From Ichthyophthirius multifiliis (taxonomy: Eukaryota; Ciliophora; Oligohymenophorea; Hymenostomatida): 64,000 nt of DNA. Below are positions 27,470 through 39,844 of this stretch, in pieces. The notes beneath the pieces are model-generated. The model was not told the origin of the DNA, searched no databases, and worked only from the letters and a program-made list of their open reading frames with translations. The position numbers and the translations under genes were made by a program. The stretch lies in NCBI RefSeq assembly GCF_000220395.1, contig NW_004085963.1, positions 1 to 64,000 of the forward strand. The letters run 5' to 3'. How positions within the stretch are numbered: position 1 is the stretch's first letter; each line of letters opens with the position of its first letter.

Positions 27470-28530
27470 TCACTAAACAAGAAATTAAATTATTTTCTTC
27501 TATATTTTTATTCCTTTTTTATAATTAACACTATTTTTTTTCATATACAAAATTATTAATATTTTATATATAAACAAAATTTTGTTAATACATACTATTA
27601 ATATATGTATTTTATTTTTCATTTTAAAGTCATATATTATCTAATGAAATATTTTTACAATACTTTCATCCTCATCAATAAAATTATTTTCCTGTAAATA
27701 ATATAATTCATTATCATATTTATTAGAAGATTTTAAATTGCTATTATTATCATTTCCATTTAATTAAATATCATCTAAAAAAAGATTTTAATTAATATCT
27801 TTTGTATTTTCACTTTTTAAATATTTTTTTTTTATATATGCATAGAATCTATTTTTTACTATATTTTCAGTTCGTCTGCATAAATATTTTGAAATTTTAC
27901 TCCATTTACAACTTTTTTGTTTAAATTATTATAATATTACCATTTCTTCTTCTTCACGAGTCCATTATTTTTTATTTATAGAATTATCTAGTTTGTTAAT
28001 ATATCTGTCTCGTATCTATTTTCAATTTCTTCTGCCCGATTCAGAGTCTATTATTTCCCAATTTTTTGTATATTTTTAATATAGTTTTAATTATATTTCG
28101 TCTTCTTAAGGAGTAAAGGGCTTTCTTTGTTTTGATTCTTTGATTTTTTGTCATCAATGTTGCCATTAAGTTGAAGTTCATTTTGGTATTTAGGAACTTA
28201 TTAAAGCTCATTTATCATTAATTTTTCTCTGTTCATTTCATAGAGTTACTTTAATAGATAGTATTCTTCTTTTGTCCACTATTTGTATCTTTTCTTTTAG
28301 TTTTTTTATGAAAATTATGAGTCTTCTTATATTTCAGAATACGAAAGGGAACTTGTAGCATTTTTATTTGTAACTTCCTATTTTACTTGGATTATACTAT
28401 CATCGTTTTTTATGATTGATTTTCCCAAATAATAGATGATAGATCACTTTTAGTTTTTGGATATTGGACTATAGGGAGATTAACTTAAATAAATTGAAGC
28501 CAAGAGTTATTGCTTTTTTGCTATTGTCAT
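27470..28530 (-). CDS. MYB/SANT three-repeat DNA-binding protein, interrupted frame
   Basis: This is a likely nuclear transcription or chromatin factor with three MYB-type helices. Repeat 1, near 28300-28240, reads YKQWTKEEYYLLKQLYEM. Repeat 2, near 28120-27985, has RKPFTPQEDEIQLKLYQKY and NWEIIDSESGRRN, then after a TGA codon KQIRDRYINKLDNS. Repeat 3, near 27970-27860, has KKQWTREEEEMVILQQF and CKWSKISKYLCRRTENIVKN. The conserved Trp residues are present. The tail is acidic and Asn-rich, ending at TGA 27470-27472. There are three oddities: the in-frame TGA at 28022-28024, a phase change near an A6 run at about 28150, and another near 28440. The start MTIAKKQQLLASIYLSQSPY at 28530 is provisional, because the same phase stays open and protein-like upstream to about 28690. 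It could be a decaying gene or carry sequence errors. Confidence 0.75.
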
Positions 28531-28699
28531 TGTTATTTAATTTATTTAAATTAGTGCTTTAAAAAGTACGGTGGCAAAACATTAGTTATTGTTTACGCTC
28601 TTGGGTTAAAAGAAGATATTAAGCGTTAATTTATTGACGGTTTGAACAACATATGTTGGATTAAAAACAATTATTTTTTATTATTTTATTTTTTTTGAA

Positions 28700-29635
28700 T
28701 ATAATGAGTTTTTTGTTTGATGATGGAAGGTTATGTTTTAAAAAAAAATAATAAAATGGTTTTTTTATTTATTCGGAGATTTTAATTTTTAATATTACAC
28801 TTATTATAGAGAATAAGTTAGTAAATCAAAAGAATTATTTATGGTTTTTATTGAACTTTTTTGTTTTTTTGTTTATATTAAATAATACTTTTATCTTATT
28901 ATATATATATATATATATATATATTGTAATTTTTTTTTTTTAATTAATATTTTTTATTAAATTATATTATTTTAATTACATTATTTTAAATACTTTTTTA
29001 AATATGTTATAAATTAGATTGTGTTTTTATATATTTATTATATAACATAATTCTTAATATAATACTCATAACCTAAAAACAAATGTATATTAATTTATTT
29101 TAAAAATAAAATTACAAAAAAAAATATTTAAAATTATAATAATAAAGAATTTTGTAAATAAAAAAAATTAAAATATTATTTATTTTTATAAAAATATATA
29201 TTATAAATTTATAATATATAAAAAAATAAAAATAAGATAAATTAAAAATATAATATATATTTAATATATAAAAAAAATTATATTAAATAAATAAATATTA
29301 AATTTATATTATTTATATAATATTATAAAAGAATAGTTTAATTAATATTTTAGCTTTCATATTTCTATTAATAATATTATAATATTTTATTTATATTTAA
29401 TTATTCTTAATTAATAATAAAACAAATGATAAAACTTCATACATTATTTTTAACTATTTCTAAATGAATTAAATGTTTAACTTGCTAAAATTTTAATTTA
29501 GTATATAAAAATCTAAATAAAGAAAATTTTAATATAAAAAAAAAATATAATTAATCAAAAAAATAAAAACCCTATAAAAAATTCAAAACAAACAAATATT
29601 TATATAAAATTAAGATTTTTTAATATGGAATTCTT
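28700..29635. other. AT-rich spacer
   Basis: Contains a (TA)n run at about 28900-28923 and long A/T tracts. No coding texture was seen apart from a short Gln/Ser-rich minus frame near 28700-28760 that may belong to the 5' end of the MYB gene. Confidence 0.45.
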
Positions 29636-30350
29636 AAAATTTATTCCTAAATTGTTTAATTTAAAAAAAAAATTAATTTTATATATGATATATTTAAGAT
29701 TAATTTATAAAATCTGAAATTTTACACTTACTAATAAAAAATTTTTGGCTTCTTATATTCAAAATAAGATGGAAAATATTTATAATTTTAGGAAAAATTA
29801 CATTCTATGATAATGGAAGGTCTTGTAAATAAATATCAGAATATTAAATAGAGTAATAAATAGCCTTATAAAAATAAAATAAAATTAAAAATATTTTAAT
29901 ATTATGTAAAAAAAAAATACAAATAAATTTTTTTATAAAGGATATTTCAATTTTATAAATTCTTTCTTTAATAAATAAATAAAGTTAATTAATTTATAAA
30001 TTATATAAAAAATAAATAATTATAAACAAGAATTAAATTTAATAAAACCATCAAAATTATATATTTAAGATTGGTTATAATAAAGAAAATAAAAATACTA
30101 ATAAGATTATAATTTATTTTTATAATTATGTTATTTAAAAAAATGTAATTTATATATAAAAAATAAAGTGTTTCGTTTCAGAAATGTCACTTAGGCATTA
30201 ATTAATAGTTTTATAAATATATTAGAAGTAATTGTTTCTAAAATATAGAAATATATTAAATTTATCAGAAAATCTAAATAAATTAAAAATAATACAATAT
30301 ATCAAAAATAATTAATAATAAATAAAATTTTGATATTGAGGTAAAATATT
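29636..30350 (+). CDS. Possible gene, unidentified
   Basis: Plus-strand frames here are more protein-like than random A/T. Examples are NKKFLASYIQNKMENIYNF near 29735-29795 and then, in another phase, GKITFYDNGRSCKQISEYQI near 29793-29855, followed by Lys/Ile-rich sequence to a TGA near 30350. A Met at about 29624 starts a short leading frame. Farther on, NNLQECIAKYMSKYLIQLL near 30420-30480 suggests more exons or a second gene. No family is recognised and the splice structure is unresolved. It may be a fast-evolving gene or a relic. Confidence 0.3.
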
Positions 30351-31011
30351 TTTAATGAAAATTATAAAATAAATATTATTAAAATTACAGAAATATAAAT
30401 AATATAAATATTTTTAAAAATAATTTGTAAGAATGTATCGCGAAATATATGAGTAAATATTTAATATAATTGCTAAAAAACTTACTGTAAAATAACAAAC
30501 AAAAGAGATATAATTAAATTCTAAAATATATAATACATTTAAAAAGATATAAAAGTTAATAATAAAGATTTTTTATATAAATAAAAATTAATATTTTTTT
30601 TATTTAAAAGATATATAAATAAAATAAAAAATAGAGTTCTAATTAAAAATTTTTATTAAAATAATATTAATAAATAAATATTATATTAAAAAAAAATTAT
30701 TAATAATTATATTATTAAATAAAAAAATTAAGATAAAAGAAAAAGAAAGGAAATAATAATAAATATTAAATATTATGATAAATTTATTATTAAAAAAAAA
30801 CAAAAAAATTTTATTCATTTATAAAATATTGAATTAAATATATTATATAAATACAATTAAAAAAATATAAAATAAAATAAAGAAATATGTAAAATATATA
30901 TATTTAAATTTATATTAAATATATTATATATATATATTAATATAATTATATACAAATTTTAAAATTATACGCCTTCTATCCCTAGATTTTCATTTTATAA
31001 TAATGATAATC

Positions 31012-31122
31012 TCATGAATACGGCGAAAAACGATTATCAATTAAGCTAGCATTATTCTTTGAATTATTTTATTCTAAATATAATAATTTAAATAGAATAT
31101 TGCTTGATGAAGTTGATTACAT
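31012..31122 (-). CDS. Orphan short ORF or first exon
   Basis: A 37-codon minus frame, MQSTSSSNILFKLLYLEQNN...NRFSPYS then TGA, stands out in A/T spacer by its mixed codon use. A possible GTATTC donor just before the TGA and a CTAG acceptor at about 30982 would give a 40-nt intron and continue as DRRRIILK, but the following sequence is low complexity. It may be a gene fragment or an exon of a gene I cannot assemble. Confidence 0.3.
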
Positions 31123-31309
31123 TTAATGAAAAAAAAATTAAATTTTTTAAAATATAAATATTTTTATTTATTATTATTTTTTTTTATAAAAATATATAAA
31201 TACATATATATATATATAAATATATTTATATAAATATATTTATTTGTATTTATATATTTTTTTTTTAATATTTTTTTTTTATATATATAACAATTTTTTT
31301 TGATTATTA

Positions 31310-33220
31310 TCAATTAATTTCAAAAAATGGATTTTCTAATAACATTTAACCTTGAGATGGTAATTTTGTATTTTTTTTTTTTTAGAAAATAGGTGTAAAA
31401 AGTGATTTTTATAAAGTTTTTATAGATATAGTAGATTTTTTTTTTTTGAAAGCATTTTTAATCTATTTATTTCATCAAAAGTTTATTAGAATATATTTTA
31501 ATGTTAAATTTATTAATTTAAATTTTTTTAAAATTTAATATTTTATTTCTCTTTTATTTTTTTCTAATAAATTGAAATAGAATTTTATTATTATTCATTT
31601 TCTACTTAAATATTGTTTTTATTATTATTTAAACATTATTTTTCTGTCGAAGAATTTCTTATTTTAAATAATTATTCTGTTTTTCTCATTATATTATTAA
31701 GTTTTTATTTTTTAATACTGGATATTTATTATAAATTTTAATTAATAAAATTATTATATATAGACTATTTTTATTATATTTGTTTTGTTAAATTTACTAT
31801 TTTAACCTATTATTAAATTTTCTTATCATTTTGTTCATTATGTTAAATAGTTTACTTTTATAAAGAAATTTATTTTTCAAATTGTTATTTTTCAATATTA
31901 TAATAAGATAGTCTATCTTAACTTTTAATTGATGTAACTTAGTAATCAATATCTTGTTCTTAATTTTCATTTACTTCAAACTATTACTAAGGTATATTTT
32001 CTAATTCTTGTTATCGTTTTTTTTTATTATATTCACTTTTTTAAAATTTAAATAAATAAATAAATAGTTTTTATTTAAATTTAATGTATATACCCTATTT
32101 TTAATTTTTCATCTTCTGTAAATATTTTTATTTTAGAATATTTATCAAAAATATTATTTAATTCATTATTTTTATTATTATCTTCTTTTTTTTATTCGTC
32201 TTCTTCATCTTCTATTTTTACAAATAAATTATAATTTATTTATTTATCTATTTCTTCCTCTTTTTCTATTTTATCATTATTATTTTAATATTTTAGTTTA
32301 TTAAAATTATTGAAATATTTTTTCCTTTCGTTATTTGCTATTTAGAATTAGTTTTTTTGTTGTCGCATTTATTATGCTGTTTTTATATATCTTTCTATTT
32401 AGTTTTGTTATTTTAAAAACTCCTTATATTACCAATTTTATTTTTCTATATGTAATTTTAATTATTAATCTTAATCCAATTAAATTGATATATATTTATG
32501 TTTTTTATGCTATGGAATTATACCATAAGAATGAGTTATTATGTTTGGACAAGCATTATAAACTGGTTTTATATTATTATTTTTTAAACACCCTTCTTAT
32601 TCAGTTTTATTATAAAAACTATTGTTTTTAGATTCAAATACGCTTGTATTTACTCCAAAATTATTCATAGTAGTTTAAAACAAATTCGACGAGTTTTTTT
32701 TCAATGTTCTTTTGTCAATTTATGTATTATTTTGTTTACTATTATCAATTTTTTTGTTCAAAATATTATCAAAAAATTCAATATTTTTTTATTTTTATAT
32801 CTATTACCTTTGAGTATCAGAACAACTATAAAAATAGGACTATAACCAATTTTAAGTAGCTTTTAAATAATCTTATTAAACCAATTAATTTTTAGTATTG
32901 CAAATTTCTTTTAAATGTTTTGCCAAACATGAAAAAATAGCGTTCAAAGTTTACATATTATTAAAAATTTAATTATCTTTTCGATATTTTTCAACCTAGT
33001 TATTCCATTTTATTAAATAATCTTTTAAAGATTGAAATATTTAGTTGTTTTAAAGAAATATACTGGATATGTTTTATACATTAACTTTATTTAATTTAGG
33101 CTTTTGGTTTATTTTAATTATTTAATCTAGGTCTTCATGGCAGTATTCGAGACGGTTTTTTAGTATTTCGTCAGTGTCGATTTTGTTTATTATTTAGTTT
33201 ACCCATTTTTGGGACAGCAT
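31310..33220 (-). CDS. Unidentified Gln-rich coiled-coil protein
   Basis: I do not recognise this protein. Exon 1 runs from the Met at 33220 (MLSQKWVNQIINKIDTDEIL) to 32094. A 58-nt intron at 32093-32036 (GTATAT...AAAAAG) joins it in phase to EYNKKKRQQELENIPQQQF. The N-terminal 200 residues have mixed composition (FSCLAKHLKEICNTKNQLV; SYFYSCSDTQRQQIQ) and may be a helical domain. The rest is Gln/Lys/Asn-rich with predicted coiled-coil heptads (KQNWQYKEFLKQQNQIERY) and an acidic patch, EDEEDEQKKED. The C-terminus is uncertain. The best ending, MLLENPFFEIN then TGA at 31310, needs one base more in an A13 run (31371-31383). As written the frame would run on into A/T sequence. Confidence 0.62.
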
Positions 33221-33773
33221 TCTTTTAGTTTTATTAATATTTTGTTTATTTTTTTGTTTTTTGGTTTATTTAATTAATGTTTTTATTTTTTTTTTAGTTT
33301 TTTTTAGTTTTTTATATTTATTAATTTATTATTTAATATTAAATAATAGTTATATGTGGATTTTATTGACTATGGTATATATTTTTATTTTTATAAGATT
33401 TTAATAACTATTTATAACAATAAATTTTATTAAAGAATATTTTGATTATTTTATACTAAATTTATTATATATAATATGATAATGAATATATTTTTATAAT
33501 TTTTTTTTAAAAAAAAATATTTTTATTTTATTTGTTTAAATATGGTGTTATAATTCTTTTTTATTTTATAAAAATATAATAATATTTAAAAAAAAAAGGA
33601 TTTATATATAATAATGGAATTAAATAAAATATAATTTATTATTAAAAAAAAAATATATGAATAAAAAATTTGACATTTGAAAAAATATATATATTATAAA
33701 TAAAATAATTAAAAGTTAGTAATTTTTGTTTTTAAAAAAATATATTAATAAATAATATATAATTTAAAAAAAA

Positions 33774-34053
33774 ATGAGTTTAAAAGAAATAAAAAAAGAA
33801 AAAAAAGGAATATTAAAAAATATAACGAAAGGAAACATTCTAATATAAAATTCTTAAAATTAACAAAGCCAATCAAAATATTAAAAAATACTAAATAAAG
33901 TAGAAAATAATTAATTAAATAAAAAAAAAAATTTAAAAATAATTCAATAAACAATAATAAAAAATAAAAACTAAAATATAATTTAATAAGAACAAGAATA
34001 ACAAGAAAGACAAGAATAAAATTAATAAAAACAATAATAAACATATTAAAAAT

Positions 34054-34097
<44 letters not shown>

Positions 34098-36011
34098 TTT
34101 AATAATTAAAGCTCTCTAATTAATTATTCATATGATAATATATCTAATTTTCAAAATAAAAGTTTTTTTTTATTATATTATTTAATATTATTTTTATTAT
34201 TTTAATAATTTAATAGTTACTTTAAAAGATTTATGTTTTGAAGATAAAAAGAGTATTGGAAATTTGATATAAAAATTAGAAAATGAGAAATAAGAAAAAG
34301 AAAAATTAAAATAAAAATTATTTGAAAACGAAAGCGCATTTAATCAAAAATTGTCTTATATAAGTACTGAAAAATATTAAATTTAAGAAAATTAAAAAGT
34401 TTTATAAGATAAATACTTATAATCTATAAAAATAATTTAAGATTATAAAAATTTAAATAATAATTAAGAAGAAGTTAACAATTTTTTATAAAAAAGTTTA
34501 GATATTTCAAACAAATAACCTTATTTTATAACTAAACCAAGTAAATCTAATCTTACTTTTAGCAAATTTATTTAAAAAGATATAAAAAAATAATTTTAAC
34601 CTAAAAGTTATTAAATAAATAAGGATTTGTTAAAATTTTCTGGAGAAATGAAATATTCAACTATATATTCTGAATAAAGAGAAGACCCAAAAGTAAATAT
34701 TAGTTAGCAAAACGATGAAGAAGAAGAAGAATATTAAATAGAATAAGAAAAATCTTTAAAAAGAATAGTTTTATAAAAACAAGAAGGATAAACTGAAAAA
34801 TTATTTTCTCAAATAATAAATAATAAATATCGTGAAAAATAAAAATAATATAATAAAGAAAATATATAATAATAATAATACTCAAGCAATATATAAATGA
34901 TTGAATAAATATCAAATCTTAAGTCAGAAGTGAAAAATTTAGTTTAGTCTTTTAAACAAATAGCAAACGGAGGTATTTAGATAAAAAATGAAGAAGAAAA
35001 TAGTTAGATATTTTAAATGGAATAAGATAAAAGGTCTTTTTATATAGATAAATAATAAAAGGGACAATATGAAAATATAGACTATATAAAAAAAAAGAAT
35101 TTTCATTTAAAAGTAGTGAAAATGAAGAGATGAGTTAAAATAGTAGTTTTGATAAAAAAAATGAAATAAAAGCTACAAAGAAAATATTAAATTACTATAG
35201 AAATAAATTAAATAATAATTTAAGGGAAATTCGAAAAGATAAATTTTTAGAAAAAGTTGACTTAAAACAGGATTAATTTAAAAATAATAAAAAAAGAGTA
35301 ATGAAAATTGAATCTATAAATAATAAAGATTCTCATAAAAAAATAAAAGAAATTAACGATGAATGCATAAGTTATGAAATTAGCTCTTAGAATATTATAG
35401 AAACTGATTAAAATATTAATAATATATAAGCTCCTTTATAAGATAATTAAAATTACAATATGTAATTAAAAAGCTCTTTAAGTAATAATACATTTGATAT
35501 AACCAGTAGTTTAAAAGAAAGTACTTAATAGAAATTTTCTTAAAATGCAAAAAAAAAAAACCATTAAATTTATAATTTAGATGATTTGGTTAAAATTTAG
35601 GAAAATTTAAGTTATAATAGTAGTAGTGAACAATAAAATGAAAGTTTTTAAGAAGATCAGAAAGATTATTTTAAAAATAAAATTGAAAAATATATAGAGA
35701 ACCTTTCAGAAAAAGAACTTGTTAAAATAATATGTAAATTGCAAAATAAACAAAGAAAAAAATTAATGGGGAAAGATGAAAAATATAAAAATCAATAAGA
35801 AAATGCAAATATTAAATATGAAAAAAATAATTGTATAAATATAGAAAATTAATATCAATAAATTTATAATCATTTATAAAAAGAATAAGAAATTGATAAT
35901 TTTTATTAGCAAAATTAGAAAAATATAAATTCATCTTTTACAGAAACAGATTAATCAATTAAATTAATTTAATAAAAGATATAAGATGATTAAAATTAAT
36001 TTGAAGTTTGA
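33774..36011 (+). CDS. Unidentified Gln-rich coiled-coil protein with poly-Gln
   Basis: I do not recognise this protein. The Met at 33774 (MSLKEIKKEKKGILKNI) opens exon 1, which contains a Gln tract written by TAA codons at about 34047-34085. A 55-nt intron (34162-34216) joins in phase to TLKDLCFEDKKSIGNLIQKL, a coiled-coil region. Further on are KPSKSNLTFSKF, LKFSGEMKYSTIYSEQRED and a Ser/Asn-rich part. A second coiled coil near the end (ENLSEKELVKIICKLQNKQR) precedes TGA 36009-36011. One phase change lies at an A9 run near 35090, and downstream of it the frame is open to the stop. The composition suggests a cytoskeletal or scaffolding role, but no family is evident. Confidence 0.62.
34047..34091 (+). 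repeat. (TAA)n coding for poly-Gln
   Basis: About 13 units of TAA within exon 1 of the 33774 gene. In the inferred phase each TAA is glutamine, giving a run of 10 or more Gln. Confidence 0.75.
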
Positions 36012-36851
36012 TATATATATATAAATATATATTTTATTTTTAAAATATTTTTTTTTTTTTTTTAATAAAATAATTATTTATTTTTATTATATATAAATTT
36101 TTTACTTAAAAATAATCAATATTATAAAATATTAATACATATAAAAAAAATTAATATATATTAATATTTATATTTATATATTATATATATAAATATTTAT
36201 TTAAATTAATTTATTTTGTATAATTTTAATTAAATTTCAATTAATTAATTATATTAATATTTATTTTATTTTTTATTTTATAATTTATATTTACTATTAT
36301 CATTTTTTTTTGTAATTAGCTTTAATGATATATTAATTAAAAATTATTTTATATATCATTTATTTACAAATAATATGTAAATTTATATAGATTTCATTAT
36401 ATTACTTAAATATAAAAGTTTTAAATAAACTAATTACATTTAATATAAATTTAAGAGTTTAATAAAATATATATTTTTATGAAAAAATTAATAATATAAG
36501 AATAAATAATATTATTTAAATAGTCATATAATCAAAAAACAAAAAATTAAAACATAAAAAAATAAATAAAAAAAATTTAAATTAATTATAAATAAAAAAG
36601 TGAAAATTAAAAGGAAAAAAAAATATCATAATAAAGAAAAAAATAAAATAAAAAAACAAAATAAATATCTTAAAGAATTAAGTTTAATTCTAATATTCTT
36701 ATTATATCTCAAAATCACTCTAAAATTTAAACATATTTTAAATCACTACATTAAAAAAACTAAAATTATAAAAATAACATATTTAATTAAAAATATTCAA
36801 TAACTAATTACAACTATAATATCAATTTAACTAATATATATCTTAAATAAA
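36012..36851. other. AT-rich spacer
   Basis: Sequence of A/T tracts between two plus-strand genes. A Lys-rich plus frame around 36600-36800 is low complexity and not convincing as a gene. Confidence 0.5.
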
Positions 36852-37250
36852 ATGACAGAACACGAAATAGAACATATTACATCTTCTTAAGAAGAACCTT
36901 TATAAAAAGTAAGCTAAACTATTATTTGCAATAAAGAAATTATACTAAATAATAATGAAAAAAAAATAATTAAAGAAAAATAAGTATAAAAACTTAATCA
37001 ATAATAATCAGATTAGAAAACTAAAGAATCATCTAATGATAGAGAGTTAAAAAAGATAAAATAATAAATTGAAATAATGGAAAAAATGAATAATGTAAAT
37101 AAATAAAAAACAATCAAAAAAAAAGTAATTTAATATAGAGTAAAAATATTTATAATAATAATAATTATAATAATAATAATAATTATAATAATAAAAATAA
37201 AAATAAAAATAAAATAAAAATAAAAATAAAAAATAAAATTAATAATATAT

Positions 37251-37307
<57 letters not shown>

Positions 37308-38813
37308 TTTCTATAATTTTCTTTCAATTTATTCTCATTTTTATTTTTATTTTAAAATCATTTTCTATTATAAATTAATCTATAATTTATTTAATATTCT
37401 TAAAAAATTTTATTTATTTATTTATGATATATTTTTTTTTTTCCTATATATTTATTTTTTCTATAGAAATCATAAATTGATAAGTCTAAAATTTCTTAAA
37501 CTATATCTGATCATTCTTAAGATAATTAAATGATTTCCTTTCAATAATAATAAAATTTTTCCTAAAAAAAATTTAATAATAGTATATCCTAAAATGATAT
37601 TACTTAAATGATTTATAAAAATTGTAGTTTATCATTCAATAATTTTAATAACAGTTAATTAAAGTAATTAAATTAAAACGAAAATCATTCTAGTATTCTT
37701 ATTTCTGATATTGATTCTGAAATTTCTATTTTTCATTAATAAGAATAATAAAAGAAAGTATCTCCCTTAAAATCTTCTAGTCCTAAAAATATTATTAATA
37801 ATTTAAATAAAGTATAGAACGATTCTTCTTCTCCTATATTCGACTAATAAAATTCTTAAAAAAATAATAACAGTAATTCTTTTTCTTTTTAAAAATAAAG
37901 CGCTAATTTTTAATTCGAATAAAAGAATTAAGAATAAATTGAAGACATTAATCAATTAGAAAATAACTTAATTAATGAGAAATTAAATAGAAATTCCGAT
38001 AGTTCTTAATAAATAACTTCATAAATAAAAAAATAAAATAATAAATAAATAAAAGTGAAACCTTAATAAGAAAAGTAGCTTTAGAAAAAGAAAAAAACCT
38101 ATAAATTAGAAAAATAAATAACTAATGCTAATAAAATTAGTAAAAAAGAGCTCAAACAGTAATAAAAACTTTAGTAAAATAATTAATAATTATAAGAATA
38201 AATATAATAAAACTTTGAATTTTTTAATATTACTAATAATTCAAATTTTTAAAATAACCTATAATATAAATAAAAGATAAAAAAAGGACCTATAAATACT
38301 AAAATATTTGAAGATTAACATTAACTTTTTATGAAACTTAATGATTATTAGGAATCTCATGATAAAATAAGGGAATAGTTTTATGAAAAATTATAGGATG
38401 ATCTAAATGATTCGATACATAGTAGTACTAATTCAGGAAATATACACTCAGGAGTATATTCTTAGTATTTGAGTGTGAATAACTAGAACTATTATAGTAA
38501 TAAATTATAGTATATTTTCAAAATAAAAGAAGATAAATAAAAAAAAAATAATGAATAAAAATAATCGAATATAAAGAAAATTACTGATGCTAATATACTT
38601 GATAAAACTCATATAATATAAGATAAAATTTAAAAAAAATTCTAAAGATCATAATAGTTTTAAACATTTAAAGAACCTTTTTCTATTTTACATAGATACT
38701 TTTCTATAAATTACCTTGATAAATAATACTTTGATAAAATTCTCTGCTTTTATAAATTGTAGTAAGAGTTAACGCAATGCCCGGAAATTAAAGATGGGTA
38801 AATTGAGTATTGA
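36852..38813 (+). CDS. Unidentified Gln/Ser/Asn-rich protein
   Basis: The two-exon structure has exact phase: exon 1 36852-37124 (91 codons), intron 37125-37466, exon 2 37467-38813 (449 codons with TGA). The protein starts MTEHEIEHITSSQEEP. It has Ser-rich stretches with possible proline-directed phosphosites (VSPLKSSSPKNIINN; NDSSSPIFDQQNS), a Lys/Gln coiled region, and HSSTNSGNIHSGVYSQYLSV. The C-terminus is the most structured part: FKEPFSILHRYFSINYLDKQ, then CFYKLQQELTQCPEIKDG. About a quarter of residues look like Gln, most encoded by TAA or TAG. No known domain is seen. The intron is the longest in the window and is filled with AAT, AAAATA and TA repeats. Confidence 0.68.
37149..37305. 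repeat. Compound AAT / TA repeats in the 342-nt intron
   Basis: Imperfect AAT repeats (about 37150-37190), AAAAT-type repeats (37190-37235) and TA repeats (37235-37305) lie within intron 37125-37466, which explains its unusual length. Confidence 0.8.
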
Positions 38814-39315
38814 AAAATTTTAAAGAAATAAAAAAAATTCTTTTATTTATACATAAAACATTCATAATAAAATAAATAATTATACATACAATAATTTAAA
38901 TTCATATCAAAATTAAAATTATAAAAATTCATTTTGTATATAATTTATAAGTATATTTTTATTTTTAATCTTTTTGATATAAATTTGACATAAAGTTAAT
39001 TTATTTATTATTTTATGTAATATTTTTGGATTTTTTTTAATTTATTATTTGTTTTCTTAATAATTAATTTTTTATAAAGAATCAATAAATTAAAAAGAAA
39101 TAAAAAAGTATTATTATCTTATTTTATTTAAATAAATAATTTATTTAAGTTTAAATAATAAAAAAATAACATAAAAATAATATTTAAATAAAGAAAAATA
39201 AATAATATTAAAACTAAAAGTAAATAATATTAAAAGAAAATAAAATTAATAAAGAGAAAAAAAATAAAATATTTTAGTAATTAGATTAAATCCATATAAT
39301 ATGATATATATATTT

Positions 39316-39397
<82 letters not shown>

Positions 39398-39844
39398 ATA
39401 TTTATTTTATAATTTATTTATACAAAAAAATAATACATTATTCTATCAAAATAAAATTCATAATATTAATATTTTATATGTTTAAATAAAAATAATTATA
39501 TATATATATAATATTTACTATAACAATTCTATAAAAATCCACTTTTTAATGATTAATATAGTCATTTATATTTTTGTTATTCATATATTTATTATTTTAT
39601 TTATAGTAAATTTTTAAAAATATTTAATAATTAAATAAACTATATCATTTTTTATTTTTAAATAAAAAAATTTTTTAACACATATTTTTTATTTTACTTT
39701 TCCTTATTTTTTATACTTAATTTTTTTAATAAAATTATATTATTATAAAGAACTTTAATATCTTACTTTTATTTATATATTTATCAAATATTGAAAATTA
39801 AATATTTTGTTTAAATAAATTATTTAAAAAAACAATATACATAT
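38814..39844. other. AT-rich spacer between convergent genes
   Basis: 3'-to-3' spacer holding a long TA microsatellite at about 39318-39400 and A/T tracts. No gene is seen. Confidence 0.6.
39318..39400. repeat. (TA)n microsatellite
   Basis: Roughly 40 TA units, interrupted once by TTTA near 39383, in the spacer between convergent genes. Confidence 0.9.

Noticed and set aside
28522-28560. Second in-frame TGA (QQ-TGA-QQQ) upstream in the MYB gene
   Set aside because: A different phase starting MTIAKKQQLLASIYLSQSPY is more convincing there and avoids this TGA, so it is not evidence of TGA recoding.
36600-36803. Plus-strand Lys-rich 67-residue frame
   Set aside because: Low-complexity A-rich spacer with no sequence diversity and no link to the gene that starts at 36852.
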